Source of the DNA: Myrmaecium sp. VS I D KN 1 | Lineage: Eukaryota > Ascomycota > Dothideomycetes > Valsariales > Valsariaceae | Length of the DNA stretch: 64,000 nucleotides | Reading direction: 5' to 3' | Assembly: GCA_019775845.1 (NCBI GenBank) | Contig: JADQAV010000009.1 | Span: 434,001-498,000 of the forward strand | Shown here: one piece after another, positions 7,143-19,400 of the stretch | Numbering within the stretch: position 1 is the stretch's first letter | Layout: each line of letters opens with the position of its first letter | The notes under the pieces: generated by a model | What the model saw: only the letters and a program-made list of their open reading frames with translations | The model's database searches: none | Told to the model about the DNA's origin: nothing | Position numbers and translations under genes: made by a program

Positions 7143-9578
7143 GCTGAGTCCTGAACGGGAATTGGTTTCGAAGATTGAGGACAGCTGGCAGTTCGGAGTA
7201 CGGTGGCGCTGCGGTAGGCGCTGTATAAAGCATGCGCGTTGAGAGTTTGAAGTTTTTGCAGTAGGGGCTTCCGTTGTGCGTGGAGGTATCCTCGACTTCT
7301 GCAAGTGTTGGACTGAGACTTCGCGACCTGCATGATTCGTACACCGGAACCGGATGGTTTCTGCTCAATACATCCATCCAACGCTGCTCGCGAGTAATGG
7401 TAGGCAGGCCGGTTTTCGGATCCTCCCGCCTCGATCGTGGACCGGATACTGAACGGCGTATTCATCGATGAGGATGCTAGGATGCTTGGAACTAGCTAAT
7501 CCTTGTCCGTTTCGCGAATGCCCTCACTTCTGAAAAGTCGTTTCTTTCCTCGGCGGACCGATGCAAGGTGGTCGCATCTTTGACTTCCAAAGCTCTTTCT
7601 TTGGCTTTCCGGGGTTCCATACACCCAATCGTTTGAAAGCTAGATATCATGCACCGGCACCATTTGCAAAGCTTATTCTTCAAAGTTTTTACGTACTTCA
7701 CGCCGGTTGCAGAGAGTTCGAAGTCTGAATGATTGGGATAGATCAGCATATACGCCGTAAACTGTCACAGTCGTGCCACGCCGTAAACCCAGCGTCGCAT
7801 AACCTCTCCGGAGGACTTCGAGGGCGTGCGAAGCTTGGCGGAAAGTCAATAGGAACGATGTGTAGACACCGTGGCATCCCAGCATCGCCATGCCATGCCG
7901 GATAACAAGTATCATTCATGCGCATGCAACCGTCTGCGGTTCGGTATGCCGGGCGGAGGAGAGTTCGATGCAACCACAGCGTACTCAAACCTTGGGCAAT
8001 GGAAGCTTTCGTCAGGCCCGATGGACGACGATTTCTGGTCTCCATCGCTGCGCAGGTAAAGTTGATAAGCTTTGTAAAAGCAAGGTGGCCTATTGTGAAG
8101 TACGAGATATCCCAACCATTGTTACCGCAACGGTGAACCATAGGGCTGAGGTGGGGACGAATGTCTTCCCGTGGAGATTCCCGTCGCGTCGCGGCCCGAG
8201 GCCACAACGGTCGGCGCGGAGAAATAATAATCCTCAGGGGCTTTCCAATGCCCGTTTCAGGCTCCACTGCCATCTCCACCTCCACAACTCGACACACCTC
8301 AACCACCACCCATCTTCCAACCACCATTTCTATTCCCCATCGTTCCATCATCACTGCACCTTCTTCTGCATCTTTTCCATCCCCTTTCCATCCTTTCAAC
8401 GCGCGCATCGATATCGCCTTTCGAACTTCGCCAACCACGACCGAAACACGACCCCGACCGTACGCTGACCGCGACCGACGAACGAACCAACCGACCGACC
8501 GACCGATCGCGACATTCCATTCACAACACCACCTGTCATCGCCATCACAACCACAACACCGACCTCGCAACCTCTTCCCTTCGAAAACGAAAAGAAAAAA
8601 AGGGAAGGAAGAAGAAAAGAACCTCGAACGGAAGACTCCTTGACCCTCTGGTTGCCAGTGCCTTTGGTTCAGCTCGGCTCGGCTCGACTTCCGTCAGCCA
8701 TCTCCAGCTAGCCCGCCTCAACAGAGTCCTTTTGGTCAACGGCAGAGATCCGTCGTGGTTCTTATCTTCTTCCTTTCTTTCTTTCGTCCTTCTTTTTCGT
8801 CGGATTGGGTTGTTGCTGAGCGTCGCTCGAAACACCGGAGTGAGTCTTTTGGGGAGGAGGGAAATACACCGACTCAGCGTCTTCTCGCAGCGAGTTTGTT
8901 TTTCTTACTCCATTCCGCATCGTCTTCTGGCGATTTGCCCTGGTTGGAGTGAGGAAGCTTGCTTGCTTGCTTGATCACGCTTTTGTGCGCTGGGAAAGAA
9001 AGGAAGAGAAGAGGAGAAGGCTGTTCTGCGTTGGTGGAGTGAATTCGCGTTGTCTCTTTCTCTTGTGGTGGCTCTGTCGTCGCACGTTTCTAGGCTCGTG
9101 TCGAAGGTTGACTGCGGTTCCACTACTCTCTCTTCCCGGGAATCAATCCCTTCTCATTGCTGCCCTTGCGTTCTTTTCCCTGGTGGATAAGAAACGCCGC
9201 GCGTGAGGAAGGTTTTCTTCCCGCTTGGAGAGGTGGTGAGTTCCGTCGTCTTTTCGGCTTGAGCCTGGTTCGTGGCGGGCTGACTTGAACTGAGCTGTCG
9301 CGTCGGGCTTGGGGAGGGAGCTACGTGTTGGACACATCGTTTTTCTGTATGTCGCTTTTTTTTCTATTTATCTGGTTTCCATCACCTGTCTCGGATGGAT
9401 TCTTGGCGACATGAAATTCATGGTCCTCTTTTCTCAGATAGCAAAGCAAATCCAACCAACTGCTACACACCACACACTTTCAACCCGGCGTCACCCTTTG
9501 CATCAGCGTTGTTTCGTCACAGTATCAACCAACACTAACATGAATTAACGCCATCGTGACCGACGCACACTCGCAAGC
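7143..9578. other. Long intergenic region and probable long 5' leader of the next gene
   Basis: No supported gene. From about 8250 the plus strand becomes C/A- and then CT-rich, typical of a long fungal promoter and leader. A short (ACCG)n microsatellite lies at 8489-8506. Two overlapping upstream ORFs precede the main ATG at 9579. One starts at the ATG at 9395 (about 47 codons, ending near 9538) and the other at the ATG at 9411 (45 codons plus stop, ending 9548). If the leader is transcribed unspliced they could restrain translation. Confidence 0.5.
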
Positions 9579-11504
9579 ATGTCTGAACAACAAGTCTGGA
9601 CCACCCACCTCAAAGAGCGTGCCGTCGTGATGTGGGAAGATGAAACGGACGAAATGGACGACGACAACGGAACGAACCCCCACCACAACCACCACCGCCG
9701 CCGAAAACACATCCTTGGCACCCTCACCCCAACAAACAAATACAACGACGAGCTGACCATCCAACTCGTCTCCTGCTCCACTTCCTCAACACTAGCCCTC
9801 CACCTCACCCTCCCCATCGCCTTCAAACGATGGCCGCAGCGCCGGAACCTCACCCGACTCACCTTCCAACTCGCCCGGCGCATCGCCGTCCCGCCCTCCT
9901 ACGCCGACCTCCCCACGCGGTCCCTCGGCCTCGACGAGGAGGACGTCGCCGGCGCCATCCATGACGTCGGTCTCGCGGGGGAGGGGAGGGTGATAAGGAT
10001 TGTGCTTCGTCTTGCCCCTCTTTCCCCATCCTCCGCCTGCGTCGTAGCAACGGAACCCGGTAAGAAGGCGGTGGGATTGCGGCCCGCGACGCGGGGGTCG
10101 CGGCGCGCGTTGGCGGGACTGAGGGAGCTGGCGTTGACAGCGAGGACGAGGGAGGTGGTGGTCTTTGTGAGGCCGAGTGATTATGCGAGGTGCGGGTTGA
10201 GGGGGGTGGAGAGGCTGATTGGGAGGGGGTTTGGGGTGGGAGATGTGGGGTTGGAAGGGTTGTTGTTTGGGGGGAGGGGCGTGGGTGTGGATTGGAGTGT
10301 TTTTGGGAGGGAGATGGGTTTGGACGGAAAGGAAGAGGGTGAGAGTGGTGAGGCGGAGGCGGAGGCGCCGCCGCCGGCGTATGAGGATGTTGATGATAAT
10401 GGCAATGAGGTGGAGAAGCACTCTGCCGCTGCGATCGCAATCCCAGAGAAAGGCGCGAGCGGAGAGCGACCAGCCCACATCGCAGCCCTGACAAAACGAC
10501 TCCGAGCGCTGGAGAAGGAGCAGGAGGTGCTACGGGATCACAACGGCGAGATCGGGCGGTTGCAGCGGGAGTATGAGGAGTTTCATGCGGAATGGCTGCG
10601 GAGATCGAGGACGGTGCTGGGGGAAGCGGCGGTGGAGGTTCGTGGGGATAAGGAAGAGGAAGAGGAAGTGGTTCAAGTTCGGCGAACGCCTTCAAGAGCG
10701 TTGACTGCATCGCCGCCGCCACCGCCGTCGAGGCAACCGCCGATTTCTGGTGTTGCGGTGCAACAGCTGTCTTTCATCCCGGAGTCCTCGCCGGAAAACT
10801 ATCGGCAGGCCAGTCTGCCTTCACATCTTAGTCCTACTCCTCAACCACCGGTACTACCACTACTGCCTCCAGCAGGAGGAGGAGAAGCAGTATCACCGCC
10901 ACCCCACCGCCCAGCAAAACGCCGCCGGCTTAACAGTCCCTCCACCATCAACTCCGACCTCCAATCCTCAACCAACGCCCTCCTCCCTCCACCACCACCT
11001 CATCTCCAAATCCGCACCCTCCTCACCACCTTCCTCACGCACGCATACCCGCTTAACGCCAATGCGCACGCACATCCTTGCATCCGGCCTGTTTTGCATA
11101 TGCTGAAAGCCGCCGCCTCATCTCCCGCCAGCACAGCTCAACCACTCGCCCTTCTCGCCGGGGCGATTAGTGGGTTTTACCTCGACCCCAGCGGTAGCAC
11201 TGGTCCTGCTACAGTTTCAGAAGCAGAAGCAGAGGCAGAGGCAGAGGGGCGTGATGCGGTGAAGGAGGAGATGAGGGATTTGGTCCTTTGGGCGCTGGAG
11301 GAAGCGTGGGGTGAGCTGCCGGGGGGGTTTTGGAGGCTGATGGAACGTGTGGGGGAGGTGGGGAGGGAGAGGATGGGGAGAGAGAGGATGGGGAGAGAGG
11401 GGATGGGTATGGGTATGGGTAGAGGTATGATGGGGGGAGAAGAGGAGGGGGGGTGGGAGAGGGTGAAGGCGGAGGTTGTGGGTTGCGTTGTTTTTGGTGG
11501 GTGA
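9579..11504 (+). CDS. Unknown protein with PPxY, coiled coil and NLS-like motifs, 641 aa
   Basis: One long frame from the ATG at 9579 to 11504, with codon use consistent with neighbours. I do not recognise a family. Visible parts are an acidic and His-rich N-terminus, and a moderately ordered region at about 55-240 (including ELTIQLVSCS, LTRLTFQLARRI, REVVVFVRPSDYARCGL). A PPAY motif lies at 265-268 (possible WW-domain ligand), followed by a heptad-like segment at about 300-343 (ALTKRLRALEKEQEVL...). A Pro-rich stretch with a basic NLS-like RPAKRRRL lies near 445-455. A C-terminal helical region (about 470-600) ends in short RERMG/GMGMG repeats (about 596-620). Together this suggests a nuclear or regulatory protein, but that is inference. 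A small intron inside the frame, for example in the low-complexity stretch near residue 150, cannot be excluded. Confidence 0.62.
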   Translation: MSEQQVWTTHLKERAVVMWEDETDEMDDDNGTNPHHNHHRRRKHILGTLTPTNKYNDELTIQLVSCSTSSTLALHLTLPIAFKRWPQRRNLTRLTFQLARRIAVPPSYADLPTRSLGLDEEDVAGAIHDVGLAGEGRVIRIVLRLAPLSPSSACVVATEPGKKAVGLRPATRGSRRALAGLRELALTARTREVVVFVRPSDYARCGLRGVERLIGRGFGVGDVGLEGLLFGGRGVGVDWSVFGREMGLDGKEEGESGEAEAEAPPPAYEDVDDNGNEVEKHSAAAIAIPEKGASGERPAHIAALTKRLRALEKEQEVLRDHNGEIGRLQREYEEFHAEWLRRSRTVLGEAAVEVRGDKEEEEEVVQVRRTPSRALTASPPPPPSRQPPISGVAVQQLSFIPESSPENYRQASLPSHLSPTPQPPVLPLLPPAGGGEAVSPPPHRPAKRRRLNSPSTINSDLQSSTNALLPPPPPHLQIRTLLTTFLTHAYPLNANAHAHPCIRPVLHMLKAAASSPASTAQPLALLAGAISGFYLDPSGSTGPATVSEAEAEAEAEGRDAVKEEMRDLVLWALEEAWGELPGGFWRLMERVGEVGRERMGRERMGREGMGMGMGRGMMGGEEEGGWERVKAEVVGCVVFGG

Positions 11505-12290
11505 TGTAGGGAAGGTAACAGGGTTTGGGCGGTAGGATAGTTAGATATGGTATATGGGCGAATTTGGGGCTTGTGTGGGGGAGATGTGGCTGATCGTGGT
11601 AGTGAGGAGCTACGGCGTCCTCTTGGGATGTGGAGGATGATGGAAAGAACCTTGGTACCTATTGATATGGAACGTTTCGTAGGTGATGGATCGGTGGTGA
11701 AGTGGCACAGTTACATCCACCTTCATTAATCCTATAGTGATTATTGACGTTCGCCTTTTTTCCTCTATTGAGATACACGATATCATATCCTTGAATATTA
11801 GATGTCCGCTCCGCATCATCCGCATCATCCGACCAAAAACCCGGCGGGACTCAAGATTGATCCACGCAGACGCACACAATCCGGAGGCGAAGGAAGCCCA
11901 ATGCACGACAGAAAGAAAGAAGTGGGCCGAAGGAAGCAGATCGACATCAAGTCGGCCGACCTCTTCGTACGAGGGGAGGAGGAGGATATATCCGAACGAA
12001 GGTGGTTGATATAAAAACACCTTCCATCGTCATCTCTTCAGTCTTGTGTAACGATAGATCCTCCATCAATCCACCGATCGATCCTCCGCCTCGTCTTCGT
12101 CGTTATCGTCGATCCAATATCAAAACACCGGGATACATACGCATAACCCCCTGCTTCCATCCTTCCATCCTTCCACTCCACCAAGAATCCAACATCCGCA
12201 AACCGACCTTCCCAATCCAGCCACCACCGCGAGGAAAGACTAAACCCAAACAACCCAAACAACCCAAACTCACATCAACCACCGGGGACC
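11505..12290. other. Intergenic: 3' region of the unknown gene and promoter/leader of the O-methyltransferase
   Basis: No gene supported. A TATAAAAA box at 12010-12017 lies 281 bp upstream of the O-methyltransferase ATG. The following leader is C/A-rich with short repeats (CAACCCAAA-type at about 12248-12270). Confidence 0.5.
12010..12017 (+). promoter_or_regulatory. TATA box candidate of the O-methyltransferase gene
   Basis: TATAAAAA on the plus strand, 281 bp before the ATG at 12291. The distance implies a leader of roughly 250 nt if it is used. Confidence 0.45.
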
Positions 12291-13157
12291 ATGTCAACCA
12301 CCACCACCACCGTCCACACCCGCACCCCCAGCCCCAGCACCCCAGACACCGCCGCAGCAGCAGCCCTCCTCCCCCCCACCACCCGCAACAGCATCTTCAA
12401 CGACGGCCGCGAAGACGCCCTCTACACCCAGCTCCTCAGCAACCGCGCCACCTACCAGCACAACCCCCCCGCCCTCCTCCACACCATCGAAACCTACGCC
12501 CGCGATCCCGCCCACCTGCTCATGATCTTCTCGCACGCCAAAGCGAACAAAGCCCGCGACGTCCTCCGCACCTCCGGCGGCCCGCTTCCGCGCACCATCC
12601 TCGAGCTGGGCACCTACATCGGCTTCTCCGCCATCGCCTGGGGTGTGATGCTGCGAGACTTCCACGGTCCAGACGCGAAAGGGATCCGCGTCTACGCCAT
12701 CGAAGCAAATCCGCACCTCGCCTCGCTGGCACAATCCCTCATCACCCTCGTCGGGCTGGACGCCATCATCGAGGTGCTGCCGCTCTCCTCGCAAGACGCC
12801 ATGGCCGCGCTGCACGCCCGCGGGGTGCCCGCGCCCGACATGCTCTTCCTCGATCACTGGGAGGAGGCGTACGTGCCCGACGTGCGGGCGGCGGCGCGGT
12901 TGGGTTTGTTGAAGCCAGGCGCGTTGGTCCTGGCGGATAATACTGATTTTCCGGGGGCGCCGGAGTACGTGGAGTATGTGAGGGGCGGGGGGGAGGAAGG
13001 GTTGAGGGTTGAGTCGCGCGGGGTTCTGGCGGAGGAGGAGCCGGTGGAGTGGGTGAGGGCGATTGAGGTGACGAGGGTGCTGGAGGTGGATCCTGGGAAG
13101 GTGGGGGAGGGGATGGGGGAGGAGGGGGAGAAGGGGAGGCAGCGAGGGGGTGATTGA
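12291..13157 (+). CDS. Catechol-type O-methyltransferase (SAM-dependent), 288 aa
   Basis: Intron-free from the ATG at 12291. The SAM-binding motif is ILELGTYIGFSAIAW (103-117). The acidic ribose-binding segment is VYAIEANP (134-141). The metal-site segments are MLFLDHWEEAYVPDV (184-198) and LVLADNTDFPGAPEYVEYV (212-230). Comparison with catechol O-methyltransferase places the Mg2+ ligands at D188 and D216-N217. Animal COMT has the very similar FLDHW and LADN...PGAP segments. The enzyme should methylate a catechol or a related ortho-dihydroxy phenol, such as a host phenolic or a secondary metabolite. The N-terminal 35 residues are Thr/Pro/Ala-rich and the C-terminal 30 Gly/Glu-rich, both probably disordered. 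It is convergent with the giant DUF3638 gene. A flavin halogenase lies 12.6 kb away with only the giant gene between, but no biosynthetic cluster is evident. Confidence 0.9.
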   Translation: MSTTTTTVHTRTPSPSTPDTAAAAALLPPTTRNSIFNDGREDALYTQLLSNRATYQHNPPALLHTIETYARDPAHLLMIFSHAKANKARDVLRTSGGPLPRTILELGTYIGFSAIAWGVMLRDFHGPDAKGIRVYAIEANPHLASLAQSLITLVGLDAIIEVLPLSSQDAMAALHARGVPAPDMLFLDHWEEAYVPDVRAAARLGLLKPGALVLADNTDFPGAPEYVEYVRGGGEEGLRVESRGVLAEEEPVEWVRAIEVTRVLEVDPGKVGEGMGEEGEKGRQRGGD

Positions 13158-13436
13158 TTGGGATGGGGATGGCTTGCTATAGAGGGCTAAGTAGCTCCCC
13201 CGCAGAGACTTATCAATCTACAGACGCTGATTCAGATCGTATCCTTCCCTCTCTTCTCGCGTCTATCCATCCTTTCATTCTCATCTTTCACACTAACGAC
13301 AAACGTGGTAGAGGAATAAGCCTGAACATTGAACGCTACGGACCGACTCTCCCACATCAAGTTCACATCATTCGATCTTCACCCTCCTATGTAAACAGCA
13401 GCCACTCTTCAGCGGATACTTCCACGAACCCAAGCC

Positions 13437-16400
13437 CTACACATCCTCCATCTCCACATCCGAGTACCCATCACTCTCATCATCCACGCTTCCACCCTCC
13501 GACACCTCAACCGCCGCCCCTCCAGCCAAAGCAGGCCGCGATGCATCTATTCCTTCGCCCGCAACGGCACGCTCGGTGGAGTGAAAGAACGCATGATCCG
13601 CCCGGAGCGCAAGGCGCTGACAGAGGAAGCCCATCGGCGTATGCGCAAACTCCTGATCTTTCCTTCTTAAGGCCAGCCACTCCTGCAAAAAGCTTAGAGG
13701 CGTCTGGACGAAAGGCTGCTCTTGGGTGCCAACATCAGAGTCACAAGACGCGGCGTCGTGATGGAGATATGCCGTGACCTCCGGGAGCTCATCGGCGTGG
13801 AAGTACAGTCGGCCGGCGAAGAGACCGAGTTCCATGCCCAGCCATGCCGGTATCGCGAAGTCGTCCGGCAGAGCGGGGAGGGCGTAGTATTTAAGGCGGT
13901 TGAAGTGGAGCATCGCCTTGGTCACCGGTGGTGCGTAGAGAATGAGGTGCGTCTTTGCTTGCTTTCCCTGCCGTCGGAGGATCGGGATCACCGCCTCGGC
14001 CTCTTCAGGGATGATGATGAGCGCCGTCCCGTCGCGTGGGCCAAACAGGATCCATGACACCGGTCGCTTTACGTGAGAAAGTTAGCCCCGTTACCTTTCC
14101 AAAAGCTTTCGGGATGAATGAGAGAACTAAACATACCAAAAAGTTATCCTGCGCCCGACCCTTCGTGACCACCGTTCGACTCATCTCCGTCGAGATATAA
14201 AGACGAGACTTGGCAGCCGCTGGATTCGATTCGTACTTCCGACCCGGTCCCGTCCGCGCGATGGCCTCGAACGCATGTTCGAATCCCCATTCGCTCCGGA
14301 GCTCCCCCGTCTCCAAAAATCGCTTGATCGCCTTGCTCAGTCCCGGGAACACCAAAGCCTTATACCGCACCGGCCGTTGTACCTCCCTCGTCTGCTCGAC
14401 CTCAAACGCCACCTCCCTTTCCTGCTCGACCTGTTCGAACGCGGAACCGAAGCGGACCTGACCGATCCGAGACGTCCGCTGTCGATCGCGGAGTTCCGAG
14501 GCTAATGCACGCAAGCTGGGGTGGGAGACATGCCCGACCATCTCCGGGCAATCAGAGGCGGGTGTGTAGAGCTGTTCAAGCGTCTGCTCCTCAGGACGAC
14601 GAAGCACGCGCAAGAACGCCTCGCGCTGCCGCCGATCGGTCAGAAACTTGCGATGCTTCCACGCCGCATCCATTCGGCGGCAGAAGTCCGTTCCTTGGGC
14701 GAAGTATAGTTGTTGCAGCTGTTCGTTCGCCTTCACGGTCTGCCTGATGAGCCAAACGAGGACATCGAACGAATCGGGCCACTCCCCACTGCGCTTGCCG
14801 CGCAGATCCATAATGCTCTGATGGACTTCCGGACCGGCGAGGAAGGTGACGCTCTGGGTCGTCCCAAGCTGTCGTAGTCGCATGGCCGCTTGCACGGTAT
14901 GATCTTTCGTCTGGCCGAGGCCTAACGTCAAGGCGCCGCGGGCGGCTACCGGAAGTCGAAGATCGGTGCCTCTGGTATGCGCCTCGTCAAGATAGACGAG
15001 ACAGCCTTCGAGGTTTTCGGCATAGGGCGAGGCCTGCAGCGGCACCGTCTTATTATTCCGATCCAGGATCCACGGCTTATGCGCCGAGTCAAAGTAGACT
15101 GCGCCGGCCGCTTCATGGTCAACCTCTAGCCACGCCTTCGCAACGCTTTGGTTGTCCATCTCGAGGATATGCGCGCCCACGTCAATCAAAATCCGGATTC
15201 CTCGAGCATGTATACCTTCCAGAAGCCTCCGTTCCGACAGGTGACGGCCTTTCGCATCGGCAGCGAGCATGTACGCGCGGTTCCGGCGGAGCAAAAGGTG
15301 TGTTAGGACCAAGGCGCTGGTATGTGCGAGTCCAGGAAGGTCTGCCTGGCGAATGTTCAATGGCAGCATTCTCCGGTTATCATTCGTTCCGCTGAAGCCG
15401 GTCGTCAAAGGTCGCGGTTCCTCACTCAGCATCGGGATGTCCCAGCCGGACACTTGAAGCTTGACGGAGAACTGCTTGGCATGGGCCGGGAAGGCGAAGC
15501 TGTTAAGGTAATAATCGATGACAGGAGTCGCGTATCGCAGATGCTTGTGGATCTCCGCCAATTGGCCATCGTCATCAACGTTGATAGCATGCCAGTCCCG
15601 CAGCGCCCCGGGTAACGAGGAGCTATGGGTCCATCGATCGTATACGTTTGATGGATCGTCCGCACTTAACACGCGCTGCAGACCTTGGCGAATCTGATCG
15701 TGACTCAGACCGGTATAGTAAAACGCGAGACATGTGAGCGTGATAGCCACATCAGGATGGCCCCACTCAGCCTGCTCGGACGGGACACCTTTCGCGCTGA
15801 ACGGGACGGCGATCGGATCACGGGCGGGATGGAGCCCGTACTGAAGATTCCACCGCTTCTTCAAGCACTGTTTCAGAATGTCATGTGCAAGGAGCCCTCG
15901 TAGCAGCAGTAGGTTTGTCCTGGACTTTTGGTCCTCGGCCTCCTCGACCTCTAAAGCTCGGCAAGGGACCTTCTCGGAAACAAAAGCCTGTATCGCGTCG
16001 CGTTTGAGAGAACAGAATCCCGGGGAGAGTATGTTAGCACTCCCCATGCAAATATCGGCCGTGAGCCGCGCGGTCAGAGCATCTTCTACGTCGTCACGAA
16101 GCAGGTGGATGACTGGAAACCCCCCTGCCCTTGGGACTACTTCGATGCTTCCTGGGAACTCTCTTTGGAGATCCGGGAGATGCCATTCGACGAGCTTCAA
16201 CAGGGCCTGAACCGTCTCCCAACGATAGGGTCGACCGTCGAAAGACGTCAGGGCGCCACTTGGATAGACCAGCTGCGTCTTGACCGCCAGCGTGACGTCG
16301 CACTCGTCGAGAACATCTCTGCAAACGCTGTTCAACCAAGCCTGAGCCTCGATCATGGCAGTCGCCTCGGGGATTTGCTCATCCGAAAGGCGCTGTAGTC

Positions 16401-19400
16401 CGCTGAGATTGAAAGACAACGTGTGCTCGGGGAGCCCCAGCATGACGCCGCACGAGCCCATTATTTCTTCATGAATCTTACGGTAGGCTTGGGTCATATC
16501 CACCGACGAAGGAGTCCTCCTGGAATATGGCACATGCCTGACCTCCCTTCCGACCAAACCGCCGAGGCGGGATAGCAGCACTTGGGCGGTCTGTAGGAGG
16601 AGAGATCTAGGCACGATTGTTCGACACAGGTTGACACCATTCGCCAGTACCGCAACAACCATCGGAATGACGCATGATGTTTTGCCTTGACCCATATTCA
16701 TCTGGAGTACCGAATTGGTGCCAGCGGCCGGGGAGATGGTTGCCAGCGCCACCTCGACCTGCGCTGGGCGGATGAGAATGTCCGCATCGACCTCCAAGAG
16801 CAGCCAGTCGGGGTATGACCTTGGGTTCCAATTTACGTGACCCAAGTTGTTGAGCTCCTCCTGCGCCACGCGATCGTTACGTTTCATCAAGGCATCCTGG
16901 ATTCTGAGAAGACGCTGAAGCGAGGAGATTGACAGAGCATATGTCAAAAGGACGTCTTTGACGACGTCACGTAAGTTCTTGTTCGCAGTTGAACGCAGCT
17001 GCTCCAAGATTGTGACCGGCGATATCGTGGGCAGTAGACCACTCAGTCGCAACCACTTGTGCCCGCCACTCTCCCTCTGCAGCGCCGCGGAGATGCTCGA
17101 GTCATATGCTCGCATCTTCTGCCGTGCCTCAGCGACCTTCTCATTTACCTCTTTCAGCGAAAACAGCGGTTCGGTTATCTTCGGTATCAGCTGGAATCGC
17201 TTCAACGCCACGAGACTTTCATGTAGGTCTTCACCGTACTGCGCTTGGGTCGCGTTCTTCGACGACTGCAGTTCGTCAACAATAGTACCGAGCTCGATGA
17301 TCTCTGGACTGGGCGCCACGTTGCTGATCGTTCTCTGCTTTGGCCGCTCGCTGGACGGACGCTGGGATTCGGGGTGCCAGATTACGATGTCTCCGAAGTC
17401 GGCCGAATTCAGCATCGAAGAGAGCGTAGGCGCCTTGTAAGAAATTTTGCGCATAGTGCACGACTTCTGAGCACAGCCGGGCATTTTGGGGAGCTCCTCC
17501 TCAATGAGCTTGGCCCAGCGCCGATCCAGTATCTCCTGGACTTGATCAAGGTAGTCCGATAACTCCTGGTTATGCCAAAGGCGACTCCATTCCGGCGTGA
17601 CATCGCTTAGAACCCTACGTTTCTCAATAAGAAAGGATTCAAACCCATTGAGCGTGGGTTCAGCGCACGGCCACTGGCGGTAGAGGAAGTCCAGACAGCG
17701 ACAGACCTGGTCCTCCATGAAATCTTCTGAGACGACCTTCCTTGCTTTATTAAGCTCCTCCATACAGCCAGACCGAATCACCTCAAGCAACCAATCAGCC
17801 GACGGCCGCACCCGGTGCTTAAAGCCGACGAATGGAGATGGAGACGGCAATTCCAAAGCCCGCAATTCCGGGAAAATGCAAAAGGCCAGTAAGGTCCTGA
17901 TCAGCTCCATGTCAGCCTTCTCATCGAAGGCGAGCATCGAAAGTTGAAACATGGCACGATACAGCCCTTCTTTGTCCTCGCTCTCTCGGCATAGGTTGAC
18001 CAAAGCACCCCAATAGAGACCTAGCTCGGCATGGTCGACTTCAAGGAGGTCGCTGCATGTGACATCAAAGCCACCGATGGTCGGGAATGCTTCCAGTTTC
18101 GAGGCAAGGCTTCGCGTGGTGCTCAGGGCGCTCGGTTTGTTTAGAAGAATCATGATGGCACAATGCGCGTTCTTAGAAGCTACCGACTGCTTGATACCGC
18201 CCCAAAGCTTATGTTGGATCTCACAGTAGCCCGCCGGCGCTTCAGCGGACGGCTCAGTGCGCTCGTACGCCTGCTGTCTGGAAGCCGCGCGGAGGCGTAA
18301 GTGCGGGTTATCGCGATTATCATACTGCGTGACTTGCGGGGGGACGCTGAATGCAGCAAGCTGGTTGGACTTGCCGAGAACGCGGTCGATAAGGGGCCGA
18401 TAACTTTCGTTTTGTATATGCGTTGTGAGGCCTGCCTTCCACCGAACGGTCTGTTGACACTTCAACTCCGCAGGGTACCATTCTCTCACCGGGGTGAGGT
18501 CGCGGATCTTCATCAAAGGAGTCAGATGCTTCGCATCAATCGGTGTCCACGGTTGAAAGCAGCCAGATCGGAGGCTGTGCAAGGCCTCTTCCGCTCCCGT
18601 TCGCTGAAGAAGCGGGTCGGGGAGGACGAAAGATGTGTACGCGTGGTATAGCGCTTTCCAGTAAAGCAGTAGAGGCTCGGGAGCGCACTTGAGCCTCCCA
18701 ACAATATCATCGATGAAGTACCTGCCGTAAATTCCGCAGTCTCGACTGAGTACGGACACGTGCATCCCGTTACGCTCGTACGTGATATCACCTCCGAGAG
18801 GCACAATGATGCTCCTTCGTTGATGATTCACCGAGTCACGGAGGACGATCGCGCTCTGCAGGCCGTACCAGGTCCCGGCGTCTTGGTTCGGGTCGATCTC
18901 GCTTCGCAGCTGCCTGGACTGCAACCGCTGTGCGCGGTTGACGGCGAAGCGCATGTCTAAGCGCTTCAGCTCGACCGCCAGATTTGATCTCGGTGACTGA
19001 GTCACCGTCAGCATGCTTGCGTCCTCAAAATGCCGGAAGATCGTGGCAATCGACTCGGCGACCGCGCTGTGGGGGTCCACCAGGAAGATGTCCCGACCTC
19101 GTCCCTTTGCCCCTCGTTGTGCATGGACATCAATGATCCAGTTGCTCGGCCTGTTGCCACGCCAGATGTGTGGCTTCCTCCTCGCTTCCAGCTTTCCAGA
19201 CGACACATCAAGCCAGTGCACGCAATCGTTGACTAGAGGAGCGGGCAAGTCGAGGCTGCCGAATATGCTTCGCTCGATGAACTCCAGCACGGTGCCCTGA
19301 ACGCAGGCCCTGATGACCAGCTTGCCGCCGCGGAATCCGAAGTGGATCTGATGTTTCTCGAAAGGCTCCGAGTCAGCGACTACGTAGTCCATCCCGGGAA

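Noticed and set aside
7673-7915. 80-codon minus-strand ATG frame
   Set aside because: Composition is not convincing, no family is recognised, and it is isolated in a long intergenic region.
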